In this document: one piece after another, positions 6,408 to 6,477 of the stretch
How the letters are laid out: every line of letters starts with the position of its first letter
How positions within the stretch are numbered: the first letter of the stretch is position 1
Origin: an uncultured Clostridia bacterium
GTDB taxonomy: Bacteria; Bacillota; Clostridia; Oscillospirales; Ruminococcaceae
Direction: 5' to 3'
Assembly (NCBI GenBank): GCA_947427325.1
Contig: CANEHP010000125.1
Span: forward strand, 1 to 6,477
DNA length: 6,477 nt
Notes under the pieces: generated by a model
What the model was told of the DNA's origin: nothing
Databases searched by the model: none
What the model saw: only the letters and a program-made list of their open reading frames with translations
Made by a program: the position numbers and the translations under genes

Positions 6408-6477
6408 AGGAACACCTCCAATTCGCTACGGCGTAATTCGAGTTTCAAAAACACCTGTGTTTATCGAGTATAAAATA

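Larger units (their letters stand above)
6313..6477. other. Upstream intergenic/leader region, no certain gene or promoter
   Basis: Between the ribosome binding site and the window edge I find two hairpins and a minus-strand frame open from the edge to a TAG at 6426-6428. That frame then stays open for 33 more codons to a TAA at 6324-6326. The 33-codon part has no ATG, GTG or TTG start, so it is unlikely to be translated alone. No convincing -35/-10 pair lies close to the gene. TATACT (6472-6467, minus strand) is a fair -10 but its -35 would lie outside the window. The promoter may therefore lie beyond the window. Confidence 0.4.

Noticed and set aside
6288..6473. Plus-strand open frame of 61 codons across the gene start
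   Set aside because: No ribosome binding site and it overlaps the start of the large gene; composition is Phe/Asn/Arg-rich as expected of an antisense reading.

Overview
The window is dominated by one very large minus-strand gene (6299 to 135, 2054 codons) encoding a secreted, cell-wall-anchored modular surface protein. It has a Gram-positive type signal peptide, a fibro-slime (PA14-like) head, two SpaA/Cna-B-like domains, a stalk of one divergent plus six close tandem Ig-like repeats, a threonine/proline/aspartate nonapeptide spacer, and a C-terminal sortase signal of variant type (TPNTG, hydrophobic helix, basic tail). The sorting signal, the AAAGGA ribosome binding site, the moderate GC content and above all the domain combination point to a Bacillota member of class Clostridia. 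It probably belongs to the gut-associated Lachnospiraceae/Oscillospiraceae group, where long proteins with this N-terminal layout are, from memory, common. The species cannot be read from this window.

Layout from left to right on the + strand. Positions 1-134 are intergenic and lie downstream of the gene. They hold a strong GC-rich intrinsic terminator oriented for the minus-strand gene (58-105) and an overlapping AT-rich inverted repeat (14-62). Positions 135-6299 are the surface-protein gene, read right to left. Its 3' end contains an eight-unit 27-bp repeat array (267-482) and six ~321-bp tandem repeats (504-2432), preceded by a divergent seventh domain (2433-2795). Positions 6300-6477 are the upstream leader/intergenic region. 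It has a good ribosome binding site, a perfect 8-bp hairpin, a weak terminator-like hairpin with a T6 run, and a short open frame interrupted by one TAG that may be the end or remnant of an upstream gene.

The gene looks monocistronic at its 3' end, because the terminator starts about 30 bases after the stop codon. No sortase, signal peptidase or pilin partner gene is visible, so any partners lie outside the window. The likely picture is an adhesin or pilus-like fibre. The N-terminal fibro-slime/SpaA head is held away from the wall by a rod of probably isopeptide-stabilised repeats and a flexible, wall-spanning Thr/Pro/Asp spacer. The ligand is unknown. The most interesting features are the mosaic, apparently recently duplicated stalk repeats, the variant sorting motif, the head regions that match no domain I can name, and the structured upstream leader.
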